Assembly (NCBI GenBank): GCA_017397925.1
Contig: JAFQHO010000083.1
Coordinates: 23,814 to 87,813 of the forward strand
Reading direction: 5' to 3'
Length of the DNA stretch: 64,000 nt
DNA from: Ruminococcus sp.
Lineage (GTDB): Bacteria; Bacillota; Clostridia; Oscillospirales; Ruminococcaceae
In this document: positions 32,488 to 40,718 of the stretch, one piece after another
Position numbering within the stretch: the stretch's first letter is position 1
Layout of the letters: every line of letters starts with the position of its first letter
Program-made: the position numbers and the translations under genes
Notes under the pieces: model-generated
What the model saw: only the letters and a program-made list of their open reading frames with translations
Told to the model about the DNA's origin: nothing
The model's database searches: none

Positions 32488-35313
32488 ATGAAAAAATTCA
32501 AATTTCTTAAACGTTCAGCTGCATTTCTCTCAGCCGCAGCTGTTCTTATGTCGGGCAGTGCTGTAACTGCAAATGCAGCTGTTATTACTCCCGATGAACC
32601 CAACAATTACTACAACTATGCCGAAGCTCTCCAGCTGGCTCTCTGCTTCTATGACGCTAACAAGTGCGGCGATGAAGTAGGCGAGGACGGCTATTACACT
32701 TGGCGTGACGACTGCCACATCAAGGACGCTGAAATCCCCCTTCAGCCAATGAACCCAATGCCTAAAGTAAACGTAGGCGATGCAGGCCCCGATGACGGTA
32801 AAGACGACGGTCTTGGCAACTACGACGGCGAAGGCGACGGCGGTGCAAGCGAAGATGAAGACCTCTATGTGGGCGTCAATATGTCCAATAAATTCATTGA
32901 GGAAAACAGAGAATTCCTTGATCCCGACGGAAACGGCACTCTCGACCTTACAGGCGGCTGGCACGATGCCGGTGACCACGTAAAATTCGGTCTGCCTTTC
33001 TCCTATTCCGCTTCTACTGTAGGCTGGGGATATTATGAATTCCGTGACGCTTACAAGGATCTTGGACTCGACAAGCACGTTGAGGACGAAATGCGCTGGG
33101 CTAACGATTACTTTATGAAAGCCACATATATGAACGATAAGGACGAAGTTATCGCTTACTGCTATCAGGTTGGTGAGGGTAATAACGACCATAACTACTG
33201 GTGTCCTCCTGAATTGCAGGTTGACGGCACTTTCGTTGCTTCTTCATCCTGTGGCGTTAAGCGTCCTGCTTACTTCGCTACAAAGGAAATGCCCGCTTCC
33301 GACCAGGCTGCAGGAGCTTCTGCTTCACTGGCTATCAACTACCTCAACTTCAAGGATACAGACCCCGAATATGCAGCAAAGAACCTGAAATACGCAAAGG
33401 CTCTCTATGAATTTGCTGTTGCTACTCACATTGAAGACTGGGAACCCGGTATGGTTCCAACTGCAAAGAGCCTTGGTTATGACGGCGGTTTCTATACTTC
33501 AAGCTATGACTACGATGAACTCGCATGGGCTGCTGTATGGCTCTATTACGCTTGTGTTGCTGAGGACGAAACTCAGAAACAGGCAGCTTATGACAAGTAC
33601 ATTATGGATATCATAGCTGTTGATGAAACAACTCAGAACGACAAGGGCGCACACAACTACACAGGTTATATGAAGCGTATCATCACAGACACAGGTAACT
33701 GCTGGCAGAATATCTGGGTACACTGCTGGGATACTGTATGGGGCGGCGTTTTCGCTAAGCTTGCTCCTGTAACAAATACAGCACGTGACTGGTATATCTT
33801 CCGCTACAACCTCGAATTCTGGTCAGGTACTTCAAAGGCTACAGATACTTCTGACTGGGGTTATGAGCCTGTAAGAACTCACAAGTATTTCGGTATGGAC
33901 GACCACCTCTGGAATACTCCTATGACATACGATGAGATTCCCGATCTTCCCGACAGTGAGACAAGCAGCGACTTTATTGCTAAGTCACCTAAGGGCTGGG
34001 CAGTTGTATCAGGCTACGGTTCTGCACGTTATAACACAGCAGCAGGTCTTTGTGCTATGGTTTACGCAAAGACAACAGGCGATATGACATTTGCTGAGTG
34101 GGCTAAGGCTCAGATGGCATATATCCTCGGAAACAATCCTATGGGTTATGCTTACGAAGTAGGCTACGGCACAAACTTTGCTTCACAGCCTCACCACCGT
34201 TCATCACACTGTTCACCTACACAGAGTATGGAAGACCCTGTAGTTCAGGTTCACACACTCTGGGGCGCTCTCGTAGGCGGTCCTGACCTTGATGACTTCC
34301 ACAGCGATATTACAAAGGACTATATCTACAACGAGGTTACAGACGACTATAACGCAGGTTTCTGCGGCGACCTTGCAGGACTTTACCACTTCTACGGTGC
34401 AGAGGGCAAGGAGCATGAAAAGGATAATTACCTCAAGCCCGATTTCGATATGTCTGCAAACGCTATCGGCTATGACCAGGTAGACGCTGACGGTAATCCT
34501 CTCCCCACAGGACTTTATATCTCAGGCGGTAAGAACCAGGAGAATGAAGCAGGTGTACAGATTAAAATCGTTGTACACAACAGAACTGTAAATCCTCCTA
34601 AATTCGAAAGCAACCTCAAGGCAAGATATTATTTCAATATCAGCGAACAGCTTGAAAAGGGCGAAGATATAAGCTTTATCGAAACACGTGTTGACTACGA
34701 CCAGGAAAAGAGCTTCACAGACGGTAAGAACGAAGCACACATCTCCGAGCCTATAAAATATGACGACAACGGCACATACTACATCGAAATTTCTTGGCAG
34801 AACTGCGATTTCTACGGCAGCCGTGTATATCAGTTCGGTCTGCTTAACAAGATGCACCCCGAAACATTCGACACAGTATGGGATTCCACAAACGACTACA
34901 GCTACGCTGAACTTGTAAGCTTTGAAGATGACAACGATGCTGCTGCAATTACAGAGCTTATCACACTCTATGCAGACGACGAGCTTATCTGGGGTGTTGA
35001 GCCTGACGGCACAAGACCTGAGGACGGTACAACAAAGCCTGTAGCACCTACACCACAGCCTACTGAGGACAACAATACTACAGAAGATGACGATATTCTC
35101 TGGGGCGACGCTAACTGTGACGGCAAGGTAACAATGGCTGACGCAGCCGCTGTTTACCAGGCACTCGGCAACTCCGATAAGTATGGTCTTTCTGAAGAAG
35201 GTACAAAGAACGGTGACTGCAGCGATGCAGGAAAGGGTCTGACAGCTGCTGACGCTATTGCAATTCAGAAGCTTTGCGCAGGCATTATCAAGTCACTTCC
35301 TGTAACTGAATAA
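32488..35313 (+). CDS. Cellulosomal endoglucanase: GH9-CBM3c-like-dockerin
   Basis: A secreted cellulase of 941 residues that cleaves beta-1,4-glucan with inversion. Domains in order: signal peptide (1-30, ending VTANAAV); GH9 catalytic domain (about 40-650) with base/nucleophile Asp residues in GGWHDAGDHVKFG (158-170), HHRSSH, and the catalytic acid Glu in YNEVTDDYNAGF; a CBM3c-like beta-sandwich (about 665-830); a Thr/Pro/Asp linker (TTKPVAPTPQPTEDNN); and a dockerin (about 868-935) with Ca-binding loops GDANCDGKVTMADAA and GDCSDAGKGLTAADAIA. An acidic Gly/Asp-rich insertion (about 92-145) lengthens the region before the DAGD motif. The dockerin would fix it to a scaffoldin. A -10 TATAAT lies at 32449 with no good -35. 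Confidence 0.93.
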   Translation: MKKFKFLKRSAAFLSAAAVLMSGSAVTANAAVITPDEPNNYYNYAEALQLALCFYDANKCGDEVGEDGYYTWRDDCHIKDAEIPLQPMNPMPKVNVGDAGPDDGKDDGLGNYDGEGDGGASEDEDLYVGVNMSNKFIEENREFLDPDGNGTLDLTGGWHDAGDHVKFGLPFSYSASTVGWGYYEFRDAYKDLGLDKHVEDEMRWANDYFMKATYMNDKDEVIAYCYQVGEGNNDHNYWCPPELQVDGTFVASSSCGVKRPAYFATKEMPASDQAAGASASLAINYLNFKDTDPEYAAKNLKYAKALYEFAVATHIEDWEPGMVPTAKSLGYDGGFYTSSYDYDELAWAAVWLYYACVAEDETQKQAAYDKYIMDIIAVDETTQNDKGAHNYTGYMKRIITDTGNCWQNIWVHCWDTVWGGVFAKLAPVTNTARDWYIFRYNLEFWSGTSKATDTSDWGYEPVRTHKYFGMDDHLWNTPMTYDEIPDLPDSETSSDFIAKSPKGWAVVSGYGSARYNTAAGLCAMVYAKTTGDMTFAEWAKAQMAYILGNNPMGYAYEVGYGTNFASQPHHRSSHCSPTQSMEDPVVQVHTLWGALVGGPDLDDFHSDITKDYIYNEVTDDYNAGFCGDLAGLYHFYGAEGKEHEKDNYLKPDFDMSANAIGYDQVDADGNPLPTGLYISGGKNQENEAGVQIKIVVHNRTVNPPKFESNLKARYYFNISEQLEKGEDISFIETRVDYDQEKSFTDGKNEAHISEPIKYDDNGTYYIEISWQNCDFYGSRVYQFGLLNKMHPETFDTVWDSTNDYSYAELVSFEDDNDAAAITELITLYADDELIWGVEPDGTRPEDGTTKPVAPTPQPTEDNNTTEDDDILWGDANCDGKVTMADAAAVYQALGNSDKYGLSEEGTKNGDCSDAGKGLTAADAIAIQKLCAGIIKSLPVTE

Positions 35314-35336
35314 TTCGGTTGAAAAGCTAATATTTT

Positions 35337-35370
35337 AAAAGGCGGTCACATTGACCGCCTTTGTTTTTTG
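35337..35370 (+). terminator. Terminator of the GH9 gene
   Basis: AGGCGGTCA / TGACCGCCT stem with loop CAT, then TTTGTTTTTT. Confidence 0.9.
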
Positions 35371-35400
35371 CAAAATAACAGCAGAATTTACAAAATTATA

Positions 35401-35429
35401 TTGACATTCAGAAAAAAATGATGTATAAT
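35401..35429 (+). promoter_or_regulatory. Promoter of the DUF1508 gene
   Basis: TTGACA (35401-35406), a 17-bp spacer and TATAAT (35424-35429). Confidence 0.8.
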
Positions 35430-35473
35430 TATATTACCGAAAATCGGAAATATCCAGAAAGGTATTGATAAAA

Positions 35474-35854
35474 ATGGGAAAATTTATTATTAAAAAGACA
35501 AACACAGGCTTCACTTTCAGCCTTAAAGCAGGCAATGGCGAGGTTATCGCTACAGGCGGAGAGGTTTACAACAGACTTGACAGCATCAAAAATGGCATTG
35601 CAAGCGTTGCTAAGAACGCTCCTGTTGCTAATCTTGAGGACCAGACTGTTGAGGGATTTGAAACTGCTACTAACCCTAAATTCGAGGTTTACACCGACAA
35701 AAAGGGTGAGTTCAGATTCCGTCTCAAAGCAAGAAACGGTCAGATTATCGCTGTAAGTGAGGGCTACTCTAAAAAGCCAAGCTGCCTTAACGGCATTGAA
35801 AGCGTCCGCAAGAATGCTGTTGACGCTCCTATTGAGCTTCCCGAAGAAGAATAA
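35474..35854 (+). CDS. YegP-family (DUF1508) protein, two repeats
   Basis: A 126-residue protein made of two DUF1508 units (about 1-58 and 66-122). Each has the G-x-F-x-F/R-L-K-A-x-N-G-x-(V/I)-I-A pattern (FTFSLKAGNGEVIATGGEVY; FRFRLKARNGQIIAVSEGY), followed by K...C..GI.SV. The family is widespread, of unknown function; its structure is a small alpha/beta fold often found as a tandem. The ATG at 35474 has an AAAGG RBS. Confidence 0.85.
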   Translation: MGKFIIKKTNTGFTFSLKAGNGEVIATGGEVYNRLDSIKNGIASVAKNAPVANLEDQTVEGFETATNPKFEVYTDKKGEFRFRLKARNGQIIAVSEGYSKKPSCLNGIESVRKNAVDAPIELPEEE

Positions 35855-35857
35855 TTA

Positions 35858-35893
35858 AAAATGGTATCGCTTAATTCGGCGATACCATTTTTT
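35858..35893. terminator. Bidirectional terminator between DUF1508 gene and rsmA
   Basis: AAAATGGTATCGC / GCGATACCATTTT with loop TTAATTCG and flanking A- and T-runs; placed between convergent genes. Confidence 0.88.
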
Positions 35894-35904
35894 AGTAATT
35901 CCCT

Positions 35905-36765
35905 TTATTTGGAATAATTCATAAGCACCTTTGTAAGTGCCATAAGCTGCTCCATTGTAAGAGCCTCTATGCGGACAGATTCAGATATACCAAGGTCAGA
36001 AAGTGATGTATATACGTCATTTTTCGCAATTCCAAGCATTGAGCAAAGAGAGTTTGCAAGGGTCTTTCTGCGCTGTGAAAAGCCAGCTTTAACCATACGG
36101 AAAAAGAATTTTTCTTCTTCAGGAGAAAGCCGCTGCTCTCTGTCGATATCTATGCGGATTACCGCAGAATCAACGTTGGGCGATGGCATAAAACTGCCAC
36201 GTGATACGCCAAAAAGCTGTTTTACTGTGCCGTAGTAATTTACACCTACTGTTATAGCTCCCGATTCGCGGCTTCCTACCTTCGCACAAAGGCGCTGTGC
36301 TGCTTCTTTCTGCACCATAACAGTAATAGAATCAATCGGAAGATGACTTTCCAGCAGAAGCATAATAACGGGAGATGTAATATAATATGGCAGATTTGCG
36401 CATACAGCCGCTCTCAGTCCTGCAAAATCCTCTGATATTATTTTGTGCAAATCTGCTTTCATTACATCTTCGTTGTATATTTTAATGTTGTCGAATTCTT
36501 TCAGCGTTTCATCAAGTACAGGCATAAGTCGAGTGTCAATCTCCACCGCTGATACCTTGTCAGCGCGGAGAGCAAGTTCTTTTGTAAGAACGCCTATTCC
36601 CGTGCCTATTTCAAGTACACCATACCCCTCGCGGGCATTTCCCATTTCAGCTATTTTCGGACATATATCAGGATTTATAAGAAAATTCTGTCCAAGTCCC
36701 TTTGAAAAATTAAAGCCGTGTCTGCCAAGTATATCCTTGACAGTTCCAATATTTGTTAAATTCAT
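35905..36765 (-). CDS. rsmA: 16S rRNA (A1518/A1519) dimethyltransferase
   Basis: The 286-residue KsgA/RsmA dimethylates two adjacent adenosines near the 3' end of 16S rRNA. The SAM-binding motif I is VLEIGTGIGVLTKELAL, and the catalytic motif IV is ANLPYYITSPVIM (N-L-P-Y), followed by MVQKEAAQRLCAKVGSR. The N-terminal GLGQNFLINPDI is the family hallmark. It is the last gene of a four-gene minus-strand operon (mscS, yhiN, FAD protein, rsmA), with the start abutting the upstream stop. Confidence 0.95.
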   Translation of the reverse strand: MNLTNIGTVKDILGRHGFNFSKGLGQNFLINPDICPKIAEMGNAREGYGVLEIGTGIGVLTKELALRADKVSAVEIDTRLMPVLDETLKEFDNIKIYNEDVMKADLHKIISEDFAGLRAAVCANLPYYITSPVIMLLLESHLPIDSITVMVQKEAAQRLCAKVGSRESGAITVGVNYYGTVKQLFGVSRGSFMPSPNVDSAVIRIDIDREQRLSPEEEKFFFRMVKAGFSQRRKTLANSLCSMLGIAKNDVYTSLSDLGISESVRIEALTMEQLMALTKVLMNYSK

Positions 36766-38346
36766 TTATATTCTCCTTAACACTGCCTCTGCGCATTTCA
36801 TACCATCAACTGCCGCAGAAACTATTCCGCCTGCATAGCCCACTCCCTCGCCACAGGGAAATAATCCTCCTACAGACAGGGATTCAAGGCTTTCGCTCCT
36901 GTTTATACGCACAGGTGAGCTGCTTCTGCTCTCAACTCCTGTAAGAACAGCGTCCTTATCGTCAAAGCCCTTGATTTTTCGCCCCATTTCCACAATTCCC
37001 GATTTAAGGGAACGACATACAAACTCGGGGAGATACTCCTGAGGCATTGCAAATTTTACTTTTGGGCGATAACTTGGCTGAACTCTGCCAAACTCCACAG
37101 AAAGGCGATTATCAAGAAAATCCCCAACAAGTATTACAGGTGCGGAATAGTCCGAACCGCCTGCAATATAAGCTTTTTCCTCGATATCACGCTGAAAATA
37201 CATTCCTGCAAGGGGATGTTCACTACCGAAATCATCAGGGGTGACATTTACCAACAATGCACTGTTGGAATTCACATCATCACGGGCAAAACAGCTCATA
37301 CCGTTAACTGCAAGCCGCCCATCCTCAGATGAGGCAGCAACTACCTCGCCGCCCGGACACATACAGAAAGTGTATGCTGCACGGCCGTCAGGAAGATGCA
37401 CCGCAAGCTTGTAATCAGCCGCTTTAAGTGCAGGATGCCCTGCAAAATCACCGTACATTGCCCTATCTATATCCTTTCGCAGATGCTCTATACGCATACC
37501 AATTGCAAAATTTTTCTGCGACATATCCACATTTTTATCGTATAACAGTTCGAAAACATCCCTTGCGCTGTGACCTGTGGCAAGGATTACGTTGTCCGTT
37601 TCAATAGAGTGGCTGCCCTCGCTATCGGTATATGAAATTGACGTAACACAGCCGTTTTCCGTGGTATATCCGTCAAATTTCGCCCCGAAGCGTACATCGC
37701 CGCCAAGCTGAATAACACGCTTGCGGAGATTTTTCACCGTATCCCGAAGCTTGTCCGTGCCGATATGCGGCTTTGCAAGATAGGCTATTTCCTCAGGAGC
37801 GCCGAACTCCACAAGCCATTTGAGAACAGTCTGAATACGCTTATCCTTTATGCCAGTGGTAAGTTTTCCGTCGGAAAATGTACCTGCTCCGCCCTCGCCG
37901 AACTGCACATTTGACTCCGGATTGAGCCTGCCGCCGATCTGAAAGTTTTCAACAGCTTTTACGCGGCTGTCAACATCCTGCCCGCGTTCAAGCACTATAG
38001 GCTTTGCACCTGCCATTGCAAGCACAAGAGCCGCAAACATTCCAGCAGGGCCAAATCCAACGACTACAGGGGACTTTTCAGCTGTTACCTGCGGAACTAT
38101 ATAAGTAAATTCTTCAACAGGAGATGCATTTTTCAGCTGTTTAAGCAGCTTCTGCTCCCCTTTTGCGGAAATATCAACGGAAATGATGAAATGAACGTCG
38201 CTTTTTCGTCTTGCGTCCACAGATTTTTTTGAAAGTTTAACGGAAATCAGCGATTTTTCAGGAATTTTCAGTTGTCTAACACATAATCCCCATAAATCTC
38301 CGAAATTAAATCCGAGAGGAACTTTAATATTGCTTACACGAATCAT
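36766..38346 (-). CDS. FAD-dependent oxidoreductase (uncharacterised NAD(P)/FAD protein)
   Basis: A 526-residue flavoprotein. A short N-terminal domain (about 1-85) is followed by the Rossmann FAD loop VVVGFGPAGMFAALVLAMAGAKP (as GFGPAGMFAALVLA), the redox-type motif GGAGTFSDGKLTTG, and the C-terminal SVGGLFPCGEGVGYAGGI second FAD contact. It resembles the conserved bacterial family annotated as FAD-dependent dehydrogenases; substrate unknown. It overlaps yhiN by four bases (ATGA). I set the start at 38346 (RBS AAAGGAG), as the longer frame has no RBS. Confidence 0.83.
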   Translation of the reverse strand: MIRVSNIKVPLGFNFGDLWGLCVRQLKIPEKSLISVKLSKKSVDARRKSDVHFIISVDISAKGEQKLLKQLKNASPVEEFTYIVPQVTAEKSPVVVGFGPAGMFAALVLAMAGAKPIVLERGQDVDSRVKAVENFQIGGRLNPESNVQFGEGGAGTFSDGKLTTGIKDKRIQTVLKWLVEFGAPEEIAYLAKPHIGTDKLRDTVKNLRKRVIQLGGDVRFGAKFDGYTTENGCVTSISYTDSEGSHSIETDNVILATGHSARDVFELLYDKNVDMSQKNFAIGMRIEHLRKDIDRAMYGDFAGHPALKAADYKLAVHLPDGRAAYTFCMCPGGEVVAASSEDGRLAVNGMSCFARDDVNSNSALLVNVTPDDFGSEHPLAGMYFQRDIEEKAYIAGGSDYSAPVILVGDFLDNRLSVEFGRVQPSYRPKVKFAMPQEYLPEFVCRSLKSGIVEMGRKIKGFDDKDAVLTGVESRSSSPVRINRSESLESLSVGGLFPCGEGVGYAGGIVSAAVDGMKCAEAVLRRI

Positions 38347-39584
38347 TTTCCTGCTCCTTTCAAGGATTTTCCGCAGCTGCCCCCTGCAAGCATTCCCGAC
38401 GACCACGCCCATTGCAGGTTATATCCGCCGCAATCCCCTGCTGTATCAAGAATTTCGCCGCAGAGATACATTCCTTTGTGAAGTCGTGACTGTAAATTCT
38501 TGTCAACGCAGGAGCTGTGAATTCCTCCCATAGTTGACTGTGCATTCTGCCAGGGCGAGCAGCCGCAAACCTCGAATTCAAGGGATTTTATGCAGTTTGC
38601 AACCGCTGATATTTCATTGTTTTTAAGAGTTGATATCTTGTCAGTCATCGGTCTGTCAATGGAATTTTTAACGATATATACCGCCAGATTTTTCACAAAT
38701 ATTCCCGTGAGAAGCTCCTCAATGGAGAGGTTTCCGCGGCTTTTTCTGATATTTTCAAGATAGCTTTTCAGCTCGTTCCACGGCATATCGGGGAGCAAAT
38801 CGGCTTTAAGAGAGAGTTTTCCTTCAAATTCTGAAAAGAGATAAGCAAGGTTGAAAACGCAGATACCGGAAATATTGTTATCGTTGAACTGCATTTCTCC
38901 CCTTTCGGTACGGAGAATTCTCTCGCAAGAAACTGCCGATATTTCGCCTTTTACACGAACTCCCTTCAAGCCTTTCAGCCTGTCGGGACTTATTCTCAGA
39001 GGTGCAACCGCAGGGCATATTTTAGCGGTTTTATAGCCCATATTTTTGAGAATACGCATAACTCCGCCGTCTGTACCAAAAGTGGGAGCAGCATAGCCGC
39101 CAGCCGCTATAATAAGGCGTTTGCAGCGGATATTCTCGTCATTGCAAATCAGTGTAAAACCGTCCTTTTCGCAAATTATATCCTTAACCTCACAGCCGCA
39201 AATCTCCTCAATTCCAAGCTCCTCAATCTTCATACGCATAGCGTTGACAATGGTGTTGGAGCTGTTGCTTCGGGGATAAATTCCGCCCTCTCTGCCTTCG
39301 CTTCCGCTGACGCAGAGCACACCGAGATAATCAGTGAAAAACGACGTATAATCAGGCATTTTTTCAATTATATCCACAGCATTCACAGAGCCGTGATAAT
39401 TGTGTTCTGAAAGCTTCAAATTGCTTAAATTGCATTTGCCGTTGCCCGATGCAATTATTTTTTTACCTGTCCTTGGCAGCTTTTCAACAATCGTTACCTT
39501 TGCAGCTCTGTCGGCTTCCTTTGCCGCAATTGCCGCAGTCAGTCCCGATGCTCCACCGCCGATTATAGCTATATCAGTTATCAT
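38343..39584 (-). CDS. HI0933/YhiN-family flavoprotein (aminoacetone oxidase-like)
   Basis: A 413-residue HI0933-like flavoprotein. It has the FAD GxGxxG motif IIGGGASGLTAAIAA, and the family-specific VEKLPRTGKKIIASGNGKCNLSN (seen as EKLPRTGKKI and SGNGKCNLSN). The C-terminal CGEILDTAGDCGGYNLQWAWSSG is the conserved second FAD-contact region. Members are flavin-dependent oxidoreductases of unclear substrate. It lies 17 bp downstream of mscS and overlaps the next flavoprotein. Confidence 0.85.
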   Translation of the reverse strand: MITDIAIIGGGASGLTAAIAAKEADRAAKVTIVEKLPRTGKKIIASGNGKCNLSNLKLSEHNYHGSVNAVDIIEKMPDYTSFFTDYLGVLCVSGSEGREGGIYPRSNSSNTIVNAMRMKIEELGIEEICGCEVKDIICEKDGFTLICNDENIRCKRLIIAAGGYAAPTFGTDGGVMRILKNMGYKTAKICPAVAPLRISPDRLKGLKGVRVKGEISAVSCERILRTERGEMQFNDNNISGICVFNLAYLFSEFEGKLSLKADLLPDMPWNELKSYLENIRKSRGNLSIEELLTGIFVKNLAVYIVKNSIDRPMTDKISTLKNNEISAVANCIKSLEFEVCGCSPWQNAQSTMGGIHSSCVDKNLQSRLHKGMYLCGEILDTAGDCGGYNLQWAWSSGMLAGGSCGKSLKGAGK

Positions 39585-39601
39585 TCCTCAGCCTCCGAAA
39601 G

Positions 39602-40480
39602 TCACTTTCTGTCAATTATATGAACATCAAGCTGATTATAGGGAATTTCAATGCCGCTTCTGTCAAATATCCGCTTTACTGTTTCATTAAGGGTATAACT
39701 TACTTCCATAAAATCCTCATTTTTCACCCATACACGGACATCTATGGCAATTGCGCTCTCCTTATGAGCCGCCATTCGTACAACAGGGGCAGGATTTTTC
39801 ATTATAAGAGGATTTTCCATTGCCGCTGTAAGTATAAGTGAACGGGCGAGGTTGAAATCAGCATTATAGCTTATATCAAAAGTCAGGTCAACACGTCGTG
39901 TTGGAGTTTCAGTATAATTTATAAGTCTTGCAGATGTTACGTTTCCGTTTGGGATAAGTATGGTCTTTCCGTCAAAGGTATTCAGCTTCGTATAGAGTAT
40001 TCCGATAGCCTCTACAGTACCCACTGTGCCGTCAAGCTCCACTGTATCCCCTGCGGAAAAAGGCTTGGAAAAAAGTATAATAAATCCTCCGCATAGATTT
40101 GTAAGACAGTTCTGCAGGGCAAGGCTGGCTGCAAGTCCTGCGGCACCAAGTATTGTTATTACCGATGACATAGGCACGTTGAGTACGGAAAGCACCATAA
40201 TTACAACTACAGCGTAAAGAACAATACGTATAACCGACACAAGAAACGCCTGTGCGGCATTATCCATATTTGACTTTTTCATTCCCTTTGCTATAATCCT
40301 ACTCATTATTCTTGAAGCAAGAATTCCTATAACAAGCACTATAACAGCTATAATCAGAGAGGGAAGAATTCCTCTGAAATAGTCTATAACTCCGCTGAAA
40401 AAACCCGAAGCCTTGTCAACCTGTTCCTGTATAACCTCCTGTACCGGCAGGGCTGTTGTTTCCTGTATATTTTCTTCCAT
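39602..40480 (-). CDS. mscS: Small-conductance mechanosensitive channel (MscS)
   Basis: A 292-residue MscS-type channel that opens at membrane tension to release solutes under osmotic downshock. Three membrane helices lie at about 34-56, 75-100 and 105-130; the third holds the Gly/Ala packing motif ITILGAAGLAASLALQNCLT, followed by the beta domain GDTVELDGTVGTVEAIGIL. The N-terminal ~25 residues carry a Gln/Thr-rich segment. It is the first gene of the operon and has its own promoter. Confidence 0.92.
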   Translation of the reverse strand: MEENIQETTALPVQEVIQEQVDKASGFFSGVIDYFRGILPSLIIAVIVLVIGILASRIMSRIIAKGMKKSNMDNAAQAFLVSVIRIVLYAVVVIMVLSVLNVPMSSVITILGAAGLAASLALQNCLTNLCGGFIILFSKPFSAGDTVELDGTVGTVEAIGILYTKLNTFDGKTILIPNGNVTSARLINYTETPTRRVDLTFDISYNADFNLARSLILTAAMENPLIMKNPAPVVRMAAHKESAIAIDVRVWVKNEDFMEVSYTLNETVKRIFDRSGIEIPYNQLDVHIIDRK

Positions 40481-40512
40481 TTCATTTTTCTCCTTTATTT
40501 ATTTATAAGTAT

Positions 40513-40541
40513 ATTATATCAGATTTTTCGGCTTTAGTCAA
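40513..40541 (-). promoter_or_regulatory. Promoter of mscS operon
   Basis: TTGACT (40541-40536), a 17-bp spacer and TATAAT (40518-40513), minus strand. Confidence 0.7.
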
Positions 40542-40598
40542 TCTGCAGATATGTACAACGAATGATATAATTTTTTCATTTTAAAATTTTAAAACCTA

Positions 40599-40627
40599 TT
40601 GAAATCATAAAAAAAATAGTGTATAAT
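40599..40627 (+). promoter_or_regulatory. Promoter of the CE2 esterase gene
   Basis: TTGAAA (40599-40604), a 17-bp spacer and TATAAT (40622-40627). The leader of about 85 nt contains two TTAATTAA-like segments (ttaattaact...ttaattaattt) that can fold on each other. Confidence 0.65.
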
Positions 40628-40718
40628 TAAATGAGAGATAAAAAATATGTGAAATTAAACCTTTAATTAACTAATTTTTAATTAATTTCACTCGCTAACT
40701 AATTAGGAGGAATCCCAA

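Noticed and set aside
32530-33192. Long minus-strand frame (220 codons) inside the GH9 gene
   Set aside because: Antisense to a well-supported cellulase whose codon pattern creates an open reverse frame; no promoter or RBS is seen.
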